From positions 2,695,501 to 2,759,500 of the forward strand of contig CP018227.1 in NCBI GenBank assembly GCA_016865035.1: a stretch of 64,000 nt of DNA, read 5' to 3'. Shown in pieces: positions 55,333 through 63,825 of this stretch. The position numbers were made by a program, and so were the translations under genes. Source of the stretch: Kordiimonadales bacterium IMCC3096 (GTDB lineage Bacteria; Pseudomonadota; Alphaproteobacteria; Minwuiales; Minwuiaceae). Under the pieces are notes generated by a model that worked only from the letters and a program-made list of their open reading frames with translations, was not told where the DNA came from and did no database searches. How positions within the stretch are numbered: the stretch's first letter is position 1; every line of letters starts with the position of its first letter.

Positions 55333-56316
55333 ATGACCATTCTGGTGACGGGCGCGGCGGGTTTCATCGGGTTCCATGTGGCCAGCAGGTTGCTGGCGCG
55401 GGGCGACAGGGTCATCGGGCTCGACAATCTGAACGATTACTACGATGTCAGCCTGAAACGGGACCGGCTGGCCATGCTGCAGGCGCAGTCGGGCTTCGAT
55501 TTCATCCAGACCGACATTGCGGACTTCGAGGGACTGAAGGGCGCGCTGGCTGGTGTCGGTCCGCTGCGGGGCATCGTGCATCTGGCGGCGCAGGCCGGTG
55601 TCCGCTATTCGCTGACCAATCCGCACGCCTATCTGCAGGCCAACCTGGCCGGGCATCTGAACATGCTGGAGATCGCGCGCCATTGCGACGGTCTGGAGCA
55701 CATGGTCTATGCCAGTTCGTCATCGGTCTATGGCGGCAACAAGGGGCTACCCTTCTCGGTCGACGACAGGGTCGATCATCCCGTCTCGCTCTATGCCGCG
55801 ACGAAGAAGGCGGATGAACTGATGAGCCACTGCTACGCGCATCTCTACCGCACGCCGCAGACGGGACTCAGGTTCTTCACCGTCTATGGACCGTGGGGGC
55901 GTCCGGACATGGCCATGTGGCTGTTCACGAAGGCAATCCTGGCCGGGAAGCCGATCCGCGTTTTCAACAATGGTGCGATGCAGCGCGACTTCACATATAT
56001 CGATGACATCGTCACCGGTGTTGTCGCGTCCCTGGACAATCCACCTGCTGACGGTGGCGAGGGCAAGCCGCCCTATCGCGTCTACAATATCGGCAATCAC
56101 AAGGCCGAACCGCTGATGCGGATGATCGGCCTGATCGAGGATGCGCTGGGGCGCAAGGCAGAGAAGATCATGGAGCCGATGCAGCCGGGCGACGTGCCCG
56201 CGACCTATGCGGATATCGAGGCGATCCGGCGCGACCTGGGCTTTGAGCCATCGACCCCGATCGATGTGGGCATTCCTGCCTTCATCGAATGGTACAAGAC
56301 CTATCACGGAGTCTGA
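55333..56316 (+). CDS. NAD-dependent nucleotide-sugar epimerase (UDP-glucuronate 4-epimerase-like)
   Basis: 327 residues, extended short-chain dehydrogenase fold. VTGAAGFIGFHVASRLLARG at about 5-24 binds NAD, and LDNLNDYYDVSLKRDRLAML at about 33-52 is typical of UDP-glucuronate 4-epimerases. YASSSSVYGGNKGLPF and the catalytic YAATKKADE (Tyr-x3-Lys) follow; FFTVYGPWGRPDMAMWLFTK is also characteristic. The product would feed cell-surface polysaccharide. Seven bases separate it from the first thioesterase gene. Start follows GAGCGGAAG. Confidence 0.95.
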   Translation: MTILVTGAAGFIGFHVASRLLARGDRVIGLDNLNDYYDVSLKRDRLAMLQAQSGFDFIQTDIADFEGLKGALAGVGPLRGIVHLAAQAGVRYSLTNPHAYLQANLAGHLNMLEIARHCDGLEHMVYASSSSVYGGNKGLPFSVDDRVDHPVSLYAATKKADELMSHCYAHLYRTPQTGLRFFTVYGPWGRPDMAMWLFTKAILAGKPIRVFNNGAMQRDFTYIDDIVTGVVASLDNPPADGGEGKPPYRVYNIGNHKAEPLMRMIGLIEDALGRKAEKIMEPMQPGDVPATYADIEAIRRDLGFEPSTPIDVGIPAFIEWYKTYHGV

Positions 56317-56322
56317 AACTGA

Positions 56323-56787
56323 ATGGATGTTGATCCGAAAACGCTGACCTGGGCCGAGAAGCTGGCGATGATGCTGGAAACCGGGCAGGGGCAGGCGAAG
56401 GCGCTCGGTCTGGCGCTGGAGAGTGCCACGCGCGAACGCACCGTCCTGCGCCTGCCGTGGCAGGAGAAACTGGTGGGCAATCCGGCGACGCGGGTGCTGC
56501 ATGGCGGCGTGATCACGACGCTGATCGATTCCGCCTGCGGCTATTCCCTGATGAGCTACTTCGAGAGCCTTCCCGATATCGCGACGCTGGATCTGCGCAT
56601 CGACTATCTGCAACCGGCGGAGCCGGACCGGGACGTGTTCGCAGGCGCGGAAGTCTACAAGGTGACATCGTCCATCGCGTTCCTGCGGGCCACCGCCTTC
56701 CAGACCGAAGGCGACCCGATCGCCAATGCGGTCGCCACATTCATGCTGGGTGCGAACGCGCCCAAGTACAACGCGAGACAGGGTTGA
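56323..56787 (+). CDS. PaaI-type hotdog thioesterase, copy 1
   Basis: 154 residues. Hotdog-fold family that hydrolyses acyl-CoA thioesters in the cytoplasm. The core LPWQEKLVGNPATRVLHGGV at about 44-63 with ITTLIDSACGYSL contains the conserved HGG and Asp of the PaaI active site. LDLRIDYLQPAEPDRDVFAG follows. It resembles copy 3 closely and copy 2 less so. Directly downstream of the epimerase and five bases before copy 2. Confidence 0.92.
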   Translation: MDVDPKTLTWAEKLAMMLETGQGQAKALGLALESATRERTVLRLPWQEKLVGNPATRVLHGGVITTLIDSACGYSLMSYFESLPDIATLDLRIDYLQPAEPDRDVFAGAEVYKVTSSIAFLRATAFQTEGDPIANAVATFMLGANAPKYNARQG

Positions 56788-56791
56788 GTTG

Positions 56792-57241
56792 ATGACAACG
56801 ACAATAGTGGACGCGGTGAAGGCTGCGCGGGAAAGCGGCGATTACCAGTCCGTTCTGGAAAGCATTCCCTACATGAAGTTCCTCGGCCTGGTGGTCGAGC
56901 CGGATGCCGCAGGCCCGATCTGCCGGATGCCGGGCAGCGACCACATCATCGGGAATCCCGTCCTGCCCGCCATCCATGGCGGTGTTGTCGGTGCGCTGCT
57001 GGAATCCACCGCGATCATGCACATCATGTGGTCGCACGAGAGCCTGCACGTGCCGAAGATCATCAATCTGACGGTCGAGTATCTGCGCTCCGCCCGTGTC
57101 GTGGACACCTATGCACAGGCGGTCATCACCAAGCAGGGCCGTCGCATCGCCAACATGCGGGTCGAGGCCTGGCAGGCAGACCGGACCAAGCCGGTTGCCG
57201 CCGCGCATGCGCATTTCCTGCTGCCGCGGGAAGAGGAATGA
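56792..57241 (+). CDS. PaaI-type hotdog thioesterase, copy 2
   Basis: 149 residues from the ATG at 56792. The motif is VLPAIHGGVVGALLESTAIM at about 58-77, where the position of the usual Asp holds Glu-Ser. INLTVEYLRSARVVDTYAQA matches the fold. The altered active-site residue could change activity or mean a different substrate or a structural partner. The stop overlaps the start of copy 3. Confidence 0.88.
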   Translation: MTTTIVDAVKAARESGDYQSVLESIPYMKFLGLVVEPDAAGPICRMPGSDHIIGNPVLPAIHGGVVGALLESTAIMHIMWSHESLHVPKIINLTVEYLRSARVVDTYAQAVITKQGRRIANMRVEAWQADRTKPVAAAHAHFLLPREEE

Positions 57242-57735
57242 TGGCGGACAGCAATCAGACCGTTCCGCCGGAGTGGTCCCGGTTCCCGGCGGTGACCTTG
57301 GCGGGGATGAACGAGCTGGAGGACAGGATTCCCCAGATCAGGGCCCTGGGTATCGAGGTCGTGTCCATTGACGGGCCGGTTGCCGTCTCCCGGCTGCCCT
57401 ATCAGGAGAAGCTGGTGGGCGATCCAGAGACCGGGGTGATGCATGGCGGCGTCATCACGACACAGATCGACAACCTGTGCGCCGTGGCCCTGCATTCGCG
57501 CATCGGCCACTACGTGCCCTGCGTGACCATCGATCTGCGCGTGGAGTACCTGAAACCCGCGGCGCCGGGTCTGGCCGTGCATGTCCGCGCCGAGTGTCGC
57601 AAGGTGACCCGGCAGGTGGCCTTCATTGCCGCGACCGCCTGGAACGAGGACGAGAACGACCCGATCGCCTTCGCTTCCTGTACCTACATGCTGCTGCCGG
57701 AGCGCGAGTCCACCATCTCCGGTTCCGGCGACTGA
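57241..57735 (+). CDS. PaaI-type hotdog thioesterase, copy 3
   Basis: 164 residues (an ATG at 57238 is possible). LPYQEKLVGDPETGVMHGGV with ITTQIDNLCAVAL repeats the copy 1 core and keeps the HGG and Asp residues. TIDLRVEYLKPAAPGLAVHV follows. Last of three tandem, translationally packed hotdog genes. Natural substrates unknown. Confidence 0.91.
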   Translation: MADSNQTVPPEWSRFPAVTLAGMNELEDRIPQIRALGIEVVSIDGPVAVSRLPYQEKLVGDPETGVMHGGVITTQIDNLCAVALHSRIGHYVPCVTIDLRVEYLKPAAPGLAVHVRAECRKVTRQVAFIAATAWNEDENDPIAFASCTYMLLPERESTISGSGD

Positions 57736-57768
57736 GCCCGTTTTTTCCGACCTGCGGGAGTACCTGCG

Positions 57769-59547
57769 ATGAATGACATGAGCACGCCCATGGACCTGCC
57801 GGTCTGGGACCTCGACGATCTCTACAAGGGCACATCGGATCCGGCCATCGCGGCGGATCTGGCCTGGCTGGAAGCGGAGTCCGCACGGTTTCGCGAGACC
57901 TGGGCCGGGCGCATCGCCACCCTGTCCGGTGACGAACTCGCCGACGCCATCGAGATGCAGGAGGCGATGTCGGACCGTACCGGCCGGCTGATGGCCTTCG
58001 CCTACCTGAACTATGCCACCGACATGTCGGACGGGGAGCGGACGCGGTTCTTCCAGGGCATTCAGGAGCGGATCAACGGGCTGACGGCGCAGACGCTGTT
58101 CTTCTCCATCGAGGTCAATCTGATCGACGATGCCGCACTGGAAGGGCTGTTCACGGTCTCGCAGCGGCTGGCGCATTACCGGCCCTGGCTGCGCGACCTG
58201 CGGACCATGCGCGACCACATGCTGTCGGATGAGCTGGAGCGTATGCTGCACGAACGCTCCATCACCGCCCGCAATGCCTGGACACGGCTGTTCGACGACA
58301 CCATTGCCCGGATGCGTTTCACCATCGACGGCAAGGAGATGCCGTCGCAGGACGCCCTGAACCTGCTGAGCGACCGCGACCGCGCGAAGCGCAAGAAGGC
58401 GGCGGAAGAGCTCTCGCGCGTCTTCGGCCAGCACATCGACACCTTCGCGCTGATCATGAACACCCTGATCCGCGACAAGCAGATCGAGGATGACTGGCGT
58501 CGGATCGAGAAGCCGGAGAACGGTCGCCACATGGTCAACCAGGTGGAGCCGGAGGTCGTGCAGGCCCTGCGCGATGCCGTCTTCGACAGCTTTCCGCGCC
58601 TTTCGCACCGCTATTACAGGCTGAAGGCCAAATGGATGGGCCTGGAGCGGATGGAGCACTGGGACCGCAATGCCGCGCTGCCGGACAGCGACGACACCGC
58701 GATTGCCTGGGGCGATGGCGTGAAGACCGTGCTGGATGCCTATGCCGGCTTCTCCGGCGACATGGCGGCAATCGGCCAGCGGTTCTTCGATAATGCCTGG
58801 ATCGACGCGGGGCCACGGCCCGGCAAGTCACCCGGTGCCTTCGCCCACCCCGTGGTGCCCAGCGCGCATCCCTATCTGTTGCTGAACTACCAGGGCAAGG
58901 TGCGCGACGTGATGACCCTGGCGCACGAACTCGGCCACGGCGTGCATCAGGTGCTGGCGGGGGGGCAGGGCACACTGATGTGCGACACGCCGCTGACCCT
59001 GGCGGAGACGGCCAGCGTCTTCGGCGAGATGCTGACGTTCCGCAAGCTGCTGGACAGCGCGAAGGATCCGAACCAGCGCCGCCTGATGCTGGCCTCCAAG
59101 ACCGAGGACATGATCAACACGGTGGTGCGCCAGACGGCGTTCTACGAATTCGAACTGCGCCTGCATCGCCAGCGCCGGGAGGGCGAGATCTCGGCGGAAC
59201 AGATCGGTCAGACCTGGCTGGATGTGCAGCGGGAAAGCCTGGGTCCGGTCTTCGACCTGCGGGACGACTACGCGACCTACTGGTGCTACATCGGCCACTT
59301 CGTGCATGTGCCGTTCTATGTCTACGCCTATGCCTTCGGCGACTGTCTGGTGAATGCGCTCTACGCCGAGTACCAGCGCGCGCCCGAAGGGTTCCCGGAG
59401 AAATACATGCAGATGCTGTCCGCCGGGGGCACCCTGCGCCACAAGGACCTGCTGGCTCCCTTCGGGCTGGATGCCAGTGATCCGGCCTTCTGGGGTCGTG
59501 GCCTGTCGGTGATCGAGGGCTTCATCGACGAGCTGGAACAGATGTAG
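57769..59547 (+). CDS. pepF: M3 family oligoendopeptidase (PepF)
   Basis: 592 residues. Cytoplasmic zinc peptidase that cuts short peptides. The zinc motif is LAHELGHGVHQVLAG (HELGH), followed by the third ligand region in ETASVFGEMLTFRKLL. WDLDDLYKGTSDPAIAADLA at the N-terminus and AHPYLLLNYQGKVRDVMTL before the HExxH also match the PepF/M3 group. Length is normal. Start follows GGGAGTACCTGCG. It ends 45 bp before the enoyl-CoA hydratase. Confidence 0.96.
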   Translation: MNDMSTPMDLPVWDLDDLYKGTSDPAIAADLAWLEAESARFRETWAGRIATLSGDELADAIEMQEAMSDRTGRLMAFAYLNYATDMSDGERTRFFQGIQERINGLTAQTLFFSIEVNLIDDAALEGLFTVSQRLAHYRPWLRDLRTMRDHMLSDELERMLHERSITARNAWTRLFDDTIARMRFTIDGKEMPSQDALNLLSDRDRAKRKKAAEELSRVFGQHIDTFALIMNTLIRDKQIEDDWRRIEKPENGRHMVNQVEPEVVQALRDAVFDSFPRLSHRYYRLKAKWMGLERMEHWDRNAALPDSDDTAIAWGDGVKTVLDAYAGFSGDMAAIGQRFFDNAWIDAGPRPGKSPGAFAHPVVPSAHPYLLLNYQGKVRDVMTLAHELGHGVHQVLAGGQGTLMCDTPLTLAETASVFGEMLTFRKLLDSAKDPNQRRLMLASKTEDMINTVVRQTAFYEFELRLHRQRREGEISAEQIGQTWLDVQRESLGPVFDLRDDYATYWCYIGHFVHVPFYVYAYAFGDCLVNALYAEYQRAPEGFPEKYMQMLSAGGTLRHKDLLAPFGLDASDPAFWGRGLSVIEGFIDELEQM

Positions 59548-59592
59548 GATCAGGGGCGGGTCGTGCGACCGGCCAATATCGGGGAGGATGTC

Positions 59593-60366
59593 ATGGGTGA
59601 ATTTGTCGAGACGGAAATTGATGGTCATGTCCTGACCGTCACCATCAACAGGCCGGAACGGATGAATGCCGTCCATCCCCCCGCGAATGCGGAGCTTGGG
59701 GCGGTATTCGACATGTTCGAGGCCAATGACGACCTCTGGGTCGCCATCATCACCGGGGCCGGGGACCGTGCCTTCTGCGCGGGCAACGACCTGGTCTATC
59801 AGGCGGAGGGGAACCCGAAATGGTATCCGCCGATGGGCTTCGGTGGCCTGACCGCCCGCTATGAGCGGACCAAGCCTGTGATCGCGGCCGTGAACGGGGT
59901 TGCCATGGGCGGCGGCTTCGAGATCGCGCTGGCCTGTGACCTGGTGATCGCGTCGGAAAATGCACGCTTTGCACTGCCGGAGCCGAAGGTCGGGCTGGCG
60001 GCGCTGGCTGGCGGGCTGCACCGCCTGCCGCGTCAGATCGGCCTGAAGCAGGCGATGGGCATGATCCTGACCGGTCGCCATGTCCCGGCGGCGGAGGGCA
60101 AGGAGCTTGGCTTCGTCAACGAGGTCGTGGCGCAGGGGGAGGCCCTGGAGGCCGCCCGCCGCTGGGCCGCGATGATCCTCGAATGCTCCCCGGTCTCCAT
60201 CCGCACATCGCTGGACGTCGTCCGGCGCGGGCTGGAGGAGGCGGACGTCTGGGATGCCAATCTGGTGGAATATGATTCGGTTGCCGTGCTGCGGTCGTCG
60301 GAAGACATGATCGAGGGGCCGAAGGCCTTCGCCGAGAAGCGCAAGCCGAACTGGAAGGGCCGGTGA
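59593..60366 (+). CDS. Enoyl-CoA hydratase/isomerase family protein
   Basis: 257 residues, crotonase fold. LTVTINRPERMNAVHPPANA opens the domain; GDRAFCAGNDLVYQAEG and AVNGVAMGGGFEIALACDLV (about 94-113) supply the oxyanion hole. LPRQIGLKQAMGMILTGRHV and RAF-like KAFAEKRKPNWKGR follow. The last codon overlaps the acyl-CoA dehydrogenase-like gene (GTGA), so they are translationally coupled. Third crotonase-family gene in the window. Start follows GGGGAGGATGTC. Confidence 0.93.
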   Translation: MGEFVETEIDGHVLTVTINRPERMNAVHPPANAELGAVFDMFEANDDLWVAIITGAGDRAFCAGNDLVYQAEGNPKWYPPMGFGGLTARYERTKPVIAAVNGVAMGGGFEIALACDLVIASENARFALPEPKVGLAALAGGLHRLPRQIGLKQAMGMILTGRHVPAAEGKELGFVNEVVAQGEALEAARRWAAMILECSPVSIRTSLDVVRRGLEEADVWDANLVEYDSVAVLRSSEDMIEGPKAFAEKRKPNWKGR

Positions 60367-61451
60367 GCGGGGCGGAAGCCCTCTCCCGCTTTGCCAGGGA
60401 ACATGTCGCACCGGTCGCGGACCGTCTGATCCGCGAACCGGACTTTCCACACGACATCTGGAAGGCCCTGGGTGCCGCCGGGCACCTGGGCTACGGGCTG
60501 GACGCCTGGGGCGGCACGAAGGCGGACCAGGGGCAGCTGTTCGACCTGGCTGAGTCGCTGGCTGACGGGGTGGAGGTGATCGGTTTCGCCACGTCCTGGA
60601 TGACGCACCACATGGTCGCGAACGGTGTCATCGCCCCCTTTGCCACGGAAGCGCAGGCGGCGGCCATTCTGCCACGGGTGGCGCGGGGCGAACTCTCCTG
60701 CTGCATCGCGATCTCCGAACCCGGTGCCGGGGCGCATCCGAAGCACCTGAAGTCCCGCGCGGAAAAGACGGCCGACGGATGGCGTCTGACCGGGGAGAAG
60801 GCATGGCTGACCAATGGCCCCATCGCGGGCCTGTTCGTCGTGGTTGCCATTGTCGCGGAAGACGCGGGGCGGAAGCGCTTCGGCGCCTTTCTGGTGCCTG
60901 AGGATGCCCCGGGACTGACGCGGACAGACAGCATCAGGATCGACTTCGCCCGCCCGTCCGGTCACTGCGGTATCCGCATGGACGGCGTGGAACTGCCGGA
61001 CGATGCCTTTCTGGGCGGTGCCGGTGATGCGGTGGAGACGGTTCTGAAACGGTTCCGCCGGATCGAGGATGCGATCGGGCTGGCGACATCCTCCGGCGGC
61101 ATGGCGGTCGAGATCCGCAGGCTTTCGGCGATTCTCTCCGCTGATCAGGCGGCGGAGTTGGGGGGGCTGGCGGCGGATCGGGCGCTGTTCCGGACAGCGG
61201 CGCGCGCGCTGCTGATCGAGTCGCAGGGCGATCCGGCAAGTCCGGCCCATGAGGCCCAGTTGCTGTCGTTGCGGGCCTTCGCGCGGGCCTTTCAGGGTCG
61301 GGTACGAGACCTGATCGCGGCGGCCATGCAGGATGACGGGTTCCTCAAGCTGTTGAGCCGGGATATGACGGAGCTAGGACGTGTGGCCGAACGGGTCGAT
61401 CAGGCGAAGCTTGCCCGGTCGGGCACCGTACTGTTGCGCGCTGCCGACTGA
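60363..61451 (+). CDS. Acyl-CoA dehydrogenase-like protein, C-terminus atypical
   Basis: 362 residues from GTG at 60363. The N-terminal helical region (ARFAREHVAP-like LSRFAREHVAPVADRLIREP) and the central domain (CCIAISEPGAGAHPKHLKSR, DGWRLTGEKAWLTNG) are standard acyl-CoA dehydrogenase. The C-terminal domain is weakly conserved and ends FLKLLSRDMTELGRVAERVD...; the usual I-Y-E-G-T motif bearing the catalytic glutamate is not visible. It may be inactive, use another base, or be a specialised partner. Coupled to the upstream enoyl-CoA hydratase, so an acyl-CoA role is likely. Confidence 0.85.
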   Translation: MSGAEALSRFAREHVAPVADRLIREPDFPHDIWKALGAAGHLGYGLDAWGGTKADQGQLFDLAESLADGVEVIGFATSWMTHHMVANGVIAPFATEAQAAAILPRVARGELSCCIAISEPGAGAHPKHLKSRAEKTADGWRLTGEKAWLTNGPIAGLFVVVAIVAEDAGRKRFGAFLVPEDAPGLTRTDSIRIDFARPSGHCGIRMDGVELPDDAFLGGAGDAVETVLKRFRRIEDAIGLATSSGGMAVEIRRLSAILSADQAAELGGLAADRALFRTAARALLIESQGDPASPAHEAQLLSLRAFARAFQGRVRDLIAAAMQDDGFLKLLSRDMTELGRVAERVDQAKLARSGTVLLRAAD

Positions 61452-61526
61452 TTGGTGCGCCGGACCGGGGGAGTGGTCCGGTGCCGAAACGAATGAATGG
61501 AATCTTCTGATGCAGGGGAGCAGGGC

Positions 61527-62471
61527 GTGACAGCCAAATGGCAGGACAAGCTGGCCAATCCGGGCCTGATCGATGAGGCCTTCGCGGGCCGGGGCTATAT
61601 TTCCAACGAGCGTATCGCGACCTCCGTCTTTCTGGCGCAGCACCTGCGGAAGCCCATTCTGGTGGAAGGCCCGCCGGGTGTCGGCAAGACGGAACTCGCC
61701 ATCGCCACCTCGGAGATGCTCGGCCTGCCACTGATCCGGCTGCAGTGCTACGAGGGACTGGACGAGGCGAAAGCACTGTACGAATGGAAGTATGGCAAGC
61801 AGTTGCTCTACACCCAGGTGCTGAAGGAAAAGCTGGGCGACCTGATGCAGGACGCCAAGACCCTGCCCGAGTCGATGGAGAAGCTGCATGGCTTCTCCGA
61901 TGTGTTCTTCAGCGAGGAGTTCCTGGAACCCCGTCCGTTGCTGAAGGCGCTGCAGGCCGAGAACGGTTCCGTGCTGCTGATCGACGAGATCGACAAGTCG
62001 GACTACGAGTTCGAGGCCTATCTGCTGGAGATCCTGTCGGCCTATCAGATCAGCGTGCCGGAAATCGGGGTCATCAAGGCAAAGGTGCCGCCGATCGTCT
62101 TCCTGACGTCGAACAACACCCGCGAGATGGGGGACGCGCTGAAGCGGCGCTGCCTGCACCTCTACATCCCGTTCCCGGACGAGAAGACGGAACGTCGGAT
62201 CGTTGCCGCGCGGGTGCCGGAAGTGGCCGAGTCGCTGCGCAAGCAGATCGTTGCCTTCGTGCAGGGACTGCGGGAGGAGGAACTGAAGAAGGTTCCGGCG
62301 ATCAGCGAGACCATCGACTGGGCGCGGACGCTGCTGCTGCTGAATGTCTCCGAACTGGATACGGAGACCGTGCGCCGCACGATCAATGTCCTGCTGAAGT
62401 TTCAGGAGGATGTGGAGATGGTGCAGCGCGGTCTCTACAAGCTGGTCTCCGACGCGAAGAACACCGTCTGA
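61527..62471 (+). CDS. MoxR/CoxD-type AAA+ ATPase
   Basis: 314 residues from GTG at 61527, with GGGGAG six bases upstream; an ATG at 61497 would add ten residues but lacks a site. Walker A is VEGPPGVGKTELAIATSEML at about 45-64, and the family's LPLIRLQCYEGLDEAKALYEW follows. Walker B is GSVLLIDEIDKSDYEFEAYL, and sensor 1 is IVFLTSNNTREMGDALKRRC. MoxR/CoxD ATPases act as chaperones that insert metal centres or assemble enzymes, normally with a VWA-domain partner encoded next door; none follows here (see findings). A terminator follows. Confidence 0.93.
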   Translation: MTAKWQDKLANPGLIDEAFAGRGYISNERIATSVFLAQHLRKPILVEGPPGVGKTELAIATSEMLGLPLIRLQCYEGLDEAKALYEWKYGKQLLYTQVLKEKLGDLMQDAKTLPESMEKLHGFSDVFFSEEFLEPRPLLKALQAENGSVLLIDEIDKSDYEFEAYLLEILSAYQISVPEIGVIKAKVPPIVFLTSNNTREMGDALKRRCLHLYIPFPDEKTERRIVAARVPEVAESLRKQIVAFVQGLREEELKKVPAISETIDWARTLLLLNVSELDTETVRRTINVLLKFQEDVEMVQRGLYKLVSDAKNTV

Positions 62472-62497
62472 GCCGACGCGGAACGTTTCACTGAAAC

Positions 62498-62527
62498 ACA
62501 GGGGCGCGAAGCAATTCGCGCCCTTGT
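62498..62527 (+). terminator. Rho-independent terminator of the moxR-type gene
   Basis: Stem of about 13 bp (perfect 9-bp core GGGCGCGAA with TTCGCGCCC, one G-U pair and three more pairs) with a GCAA tetraloop, followed by CGTTTTC. Confidence 0.85.
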
Positions 62528-62542
62528 CGTTTTCACAGCATT

Positions 62543-62555
62543 GATATGTAATATC
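62543..62555. promoter_or_regulatory. Candidate operator (GATAT-GTA-ATATC) upstream of the metallo-hydrolase gene
   Basis: Thirteen-base palindrome in an AT-rich patch 28 bp before the start codon. This resembles in style the AT-rich sites of ArsR-type sulfide sensors (BigR/SqrR) that control similar sulfur-dioxygenase genes, but the exact consensus does not match as far as I can recall. No regulator gene is nearby. Confidence 0.35.
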
Positions 62556-62583
62556 CCTCTGGATTTCTTGAGGGGAGGAACGG

Positions 62584-63468
62584 ATGGCCGCGCCGGACGT
62601 CGAAGGGTTCTTCGACCCCGATACATTCACGCTGACCTACCTCGTCGCCGACCCCGCGACGCGGGAAGCGGTGATCATCGACCCCGTGATGCAGTTCGAT
62701 CCGGTGACCGGTCGCCTGGATCCGACCCCAGCCATGCCGGTGATGCACCGCGCCCGGACACAGGGGCTGCGGGTCACGATGGTGCTTGAAACCCATCTGC
62801 ACGCGGATCACGTCAGTGCCGCGCCCTGGGTCGGTGCCGCGCTGGAGGCCCCTGTCGCAATCGGTGAGGGTGTTGCACGCAGTCAGACGATCTTTGCCGA
62901 CCTGTTCGACGCGGAGCCGGGGTTTCCCACCGACGGCTCCCAGTTCGACCGCCTGTTCAGGGATGGTGAAACATTCCAGGTCGGCGATATCGAGGCCTTC
63001 GCCATGTCGACCCCCGGTCATACGCCGGGGTGCATGACCTATGTGATCGGCGACGCCGCGTTCGTGGGGGACTGCCTGTTCATGCCGGACTTCGGGTCCG
63101 CCCGCTGCGACTTTCCGGGGGGTGACGCCCGCACGCTCTACCGCAGTGTCCGGCGCATCCTCGACCTGCCGCCGGAGACGCGGCTGTTCACCGCCCACGA
63201 TTATCAGCCGGATGGTCGCGAGCTGCGCTTCGAATCGTCCGTGGCGCAGCAGCGGGCGGAGAACCTGCACATGCGTGATGGTGTCGATGAGGAAAGCTTC
63301 GTGCGGATGCGCATGAGCCGCGACGCCACGCTCTCCATGCCGCGCCTGATGCTGCCCTCGGTCCAGCTCAACATGCGCGCCGGCAGCCTGCCGCCACCTG
63401 CCGCCAACGGTCGCCGCTATCTGCGCCTGCCGCTGGAAGTCACGCCACCGCCGGAGGGGGCGATCTGA
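62584..63468 (+). CDS. MBL-fold metallo-hydrolase (persulfide dioxygenase-like/ETHE1 group)
   Basis: 294 residues. The metal motif is ETHLHADHVSAAPWVGAAL at about 62-80. GHTPGCMTYVIGDAAFVGDC at about 141-160 and MPDFGSARCDFPGGDARTLY at about 163-182 are typical of persulfide dioxygenases and Blh-type proteins, which oxidise glutathione persulfide in sulfide detoxification. The opening FFDPDTFTLTYLVADPATRE also fits. Glyoxalase II or other hydrolase activity cannot be excluded. The ATG follows GAGGGGAGGAACGG. Confidence 0.9.
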   Translation: MAAPDVEGFFDPDTFTLTYLVADPATREAVIIDPVMQFDPVTGRLDPTPAMPVMHRARTQGLRVTMVLETHLHADHVSAAPWVGAALEAPVAIGEGVARSQTIFADLFDAEPGFPTDGSQFDRLFRDGETFQVGDIEAFAMSTPGHTPGCMTYVIGDAAFVGDCLFMPDFGSARCDFPGGDARTLYRSVRRILDLPPETRLFTAHDYQPDGRELRFESSVAQQRAENLHMRDGVDEESFVRMRMSRDATLSMPRLMLPSVQLNMRAGSLPPPAANGRRYLRLPLEVTPPPEGAI

Positions 63469-63544
63469 GGGGCGCTGCTTCACGGGCAAGAAACAGGATC
63501 CGGCAGATCGAAGCAATGCCGACAGAAGTGCTGGAAGGGTTTCC

Positions 63545-63793
63545 ATGTCTGGACAGAGGAACACCTACCGGATCACGTTGATCGACAGGTTCGTTCACTT
63601 TCGTCATCACATCCTCGACGGATTCCCTCTCGGTGGAAACAAGGCGGTGCTCATCACGCGCAAGTCCGGAAGGCTCAATTTCATCCTGAAGTTCTGGTAT
63701 CCCGGAATCGTGCAGTATCACGCCATGGACAGTGCGGAGCTCGAGAAGTTCGTTGGCGAACTCGAGATGGTCAGAAAAAGCCTGGCCGACTGA
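63545..63793 (+). CDS. Hypothetical small protein
   Basis: 82 residues, no family recognised. It contains YRITLIDRFVHFRHHILDGF and a basic N-terminal half with several His and Arg, then a hydrophobic strand (LNFILKFWYPGIVQY) and an acidic helical C-terminus. No membrane helix or signal peptide. There is no convincing ribosome-binding site (GGAAGGG lies ten bases upstream). Codon use is like its neighbours, which supports a real gene, but homology is needed. Confidence 0.6.
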   Translation: MSGQRNTYRITLIDRFVHFRHHILDGFPLGGNKAVLITRKSGRLNFILKFWYPGIVQYHAMDSAELEKFVGELEMVRKSLAD

Positions 63794-63825
63794 AGCGGCC
63801 CGGTACGCCGAAGCTTTGCTGATGG

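Noticed and set aside
57109-60450. Two long minus-strand open frames (516 and 540 codons)
   Set aside because: They are antisense to the thioesterase, pepF and enoyl-CoA hydratase genes and have no domain signature.
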